DNA from: Hyalella azteca
Lineage: Eukaryota; Arthropoda; Malacostraca; Amphipoda; Hyalellidae
Reading direction: 5' to 3'
Assembly (NCBI RefSeq): GCF_000764305.2
Contig: NW_025939355.1
Location: 1 to 64,000 of the forward strand
DNA length: 64,000 bases
Below the pieces are notes generated by a model. The model saw nothing but the letters and a program-made list of their open reading frames with translations, was not told the DNA's origin and searched no databases. Both the position numbers and the translations under genes were made by a program. Below, piece after piece: positions 62,476 to 64,000 of the stretch. Position 1 is the first letter of the stretch; every line of letters starts with the position of its first letter.

Positions 62476-63704
62476 GGCTATAATTATGGACGTTGAGGCC
62501 ACGCCAGCGCGCAGGTTCCACGGTCCAGGCTCCAGGAAAGCAAATCTCGAGCGCCAGCGCCACGCTCGCCAGCAGCAAACCTGCGGCCAACGCGCCAAAC
62601 ACGCCCTTGTGGACCAGAAAATTAATTATATTGATAATTTTCTTATTCGTTTTTAGCTCATTTTCTCATTTATGGAAAAAATTCACTATTGTGCTCGCCA
62701 TGTCCGTCCGTCCGTCTGTCTGTCTGTCTGTCCGTCTGTCTGTCTGTCTGTCTGTCCATCCATCCGTGACCACGTTTTCGCCGACGAGAAAATGCGCTCT
62801 CTGTAACTCACTGCAGTGAGTAATGAGTTATATTTTTTTTCAATATAATGAAGAATATTTTTTCGTTATGGTTGGTAGATCGAAAATTTTTAATCTTATA
62901 CATTGTCGTTTTATACATTATATTTCATACATTTATTTGCTTATTTAATCAAATTATAATCACTGTAAATGATGAGGGCGTATTATTGAAATTACAGTAT
63001 AATAAAGAAGCAATTCGATTCCTTTTTCGAAAACCACAAAGTAGTTTTCACAATATTGAGTAGTACAAAAAGATTGTCTATCAAGTTAGATAATGCTTCT
63101 GGTTTTCAACTAAATATAATACGTGTATACCTGCAGATAAGAGCGATTCAAGCCTGTAATATTTTATCTCCTCAATGCGAATAAAACAAATGTAATCTAA
63201 TTTCAAAAAGATCCGTTCAAACTCACTCCTCACCTCATATATTCCAATTTTATTCGACTACCGTTAAAAAAAGTAAATATGCACGTACTAATTCGATTGT
63301 AAAATTTTCAATTTTTGATCGAATATTTCTTCCTCATTTTTCTATTCTTTACAATTCTCTCACCATAAACAATATCGATACAAAATCTCGACATAAAATG
63401 TAATGGATATGCGCTATAATACTTATAATATGATAATAAACGTAATATATTAATCATTCTGTAACATTTAATATAATATGATATATATAATAATTATATA
63501 ACATGATTACATATATAACATGATAATATATATGATATATGATGTAAAACGTTAACATAATCAATGCAACTGACAGCAAAGCTGTTGACGCTGAAAGGCT
63601 CCATGGTAGAGACAGCGCCGGGCGCGCTATAGCACTGCGACGCTTGCGCGTTCTCCTTGTTGATCCAGGACTCGTACAGCCCCATAGAGTGGTACAGCAA
63701 AATC
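62465..63704 (-). CDS. Possible membrane protein gene, two exon-like segments
   Basis: Segment 63575-63704 follows a good acceptor (TTTTTGTAG) and reads ILLYHSMGLYESWINKENAQ...CYSAPGAVSTMEPFSVN to a moderate donor (GTCAGT). Segment 62465-62605, after a poor acceptor (CCACAAG), reads GVFGALAAGLLLASVALALE, a clear hydrophobic segment, then ICFPGAWTVEPARWRGLN, with a TGA inside the adjacent minisatellite. The frames join without a break and both parts are much more GC-rich than their surroundings. A loop with one Cys followed by a transmembrane helix is compatible with a four-helix tetraspan (claudin/PMP22-like) protein, but I do not recognise the gene. The 5' part would lie off the right edge or in unrecognised exons. 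Confidence 0.38.
62655..62840 (+). repeat. GTCCGTC-rich foldback repeat, copy E
   Basis: The longest run of GTCCGTCT/GTCTGTCT units of the five copies, between AGCTCATTTTCTCATTTATG and GAGAAAATGCGCTCTCTG. It ends with AACTCACTGCAGTGAGTAAT and GAGTTATATTTT. It lies in the presumed intron between the two minus-strand exon-like segments. Confidence 0.88.
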
Positions 63705-64000
63705 CTACAAAAATATTATAATAATGCATGTTACTTGTTTGCAAGCCTAATGTACTAGGATAAATTCATATTAAAAATTATTTCAATAATTCCGTCATGA
63801 AGAAGAGTGCATTTATTTTTAGTATCACCAGGTTGATAGCTGTGCTCACCTCCACACTTACTTAAATATTCGTAGTGATACCCGTAGACTTTTGTTAACA
63901 ACTGCCGCTCCTCGGAAATTAAATTATTCCGTGTGTAACAAAGTCTTTAGATCGTGTCGCACGCTGCTATTCCATTTGAACTTATATTGAAAATAGGTAT

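Overview
This window looks like nuclear DNA from a malacostracan crustacean. It is AT-rich and full of introns and repeats. Its two best-defined plus-strand genes are a hemocyanin subunit with all six copper-ligand histidines, and a 1691-codon large lipid-transfer protein whose length and domain order fit crustacean hemolymph clottable protein rather than the longer vitellogenins. Nothing bacterial or organellar is visible. I cannot fix the order; an amphipod or other peracarid is possible, but that is a guess. A single undetermined base lies at 16525.

Layout. Positions 15-3484 (minus) hold the first four exons of a secreted beta/gamma-crystallin-like gene whose 3' end is off the left edge. 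Positions 7866-11229 (minus) hold a complete six-exon tandem paralogue of 246 aa. The four exons that can be compared have identical lengths (73, 148, 109 and 185 nt). The space between them carries a Tc1-like relic with both terminal inverted repeats and a LINE reverse-transcriptase fragment. Positions 11230-25358 are mostly repeats: a 27-bp minisatellite, a 34-bp tandem repeat, diverged 125-bp repeats and a tRNA-derived SINE. They also contain a GC-richer TATA-plus-splice-donor segment near 20100, which could be a distal 5' untranslated exon.

Positions 25359-54933 (plus) hold the clottable-protein-like gene. I rebuilt it by hand as 33 coding exons that keep one frame across every junction (5076 nt including stop). 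Its introns carry a hAT-type non-autonomous transposon, two long foldback elements, several copies of a GTCCGTC-rich foldback family and several minisatellites. At least four of its exon-intron borders are locally duplicated; the copy at exon 31 would act as a premature-stop acceptor if used. Positions 56691-60652 (plus) hold the three-exon hemocyanin gene (676 aa), with a hAT-type element flanked by an 8-bp target duplication in intron 1. Near the right edge, two minus-strand exon-like segments (63575-63704 and 62465-62605) may belong to an unidentified membrane protein.

The four confident genes all encode secreted proteins. Clottable protein and hemocyanin are major hemolymph proteins, one for coagulation and one for oxygen transport, and they lie head-to-tail with about 1.8 kb between stop and start. 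The role of the crystallin-like pair is unknown. All exon borders here are inferred from splice consensus, frame continuity and protein resemblance, not from transcripts.
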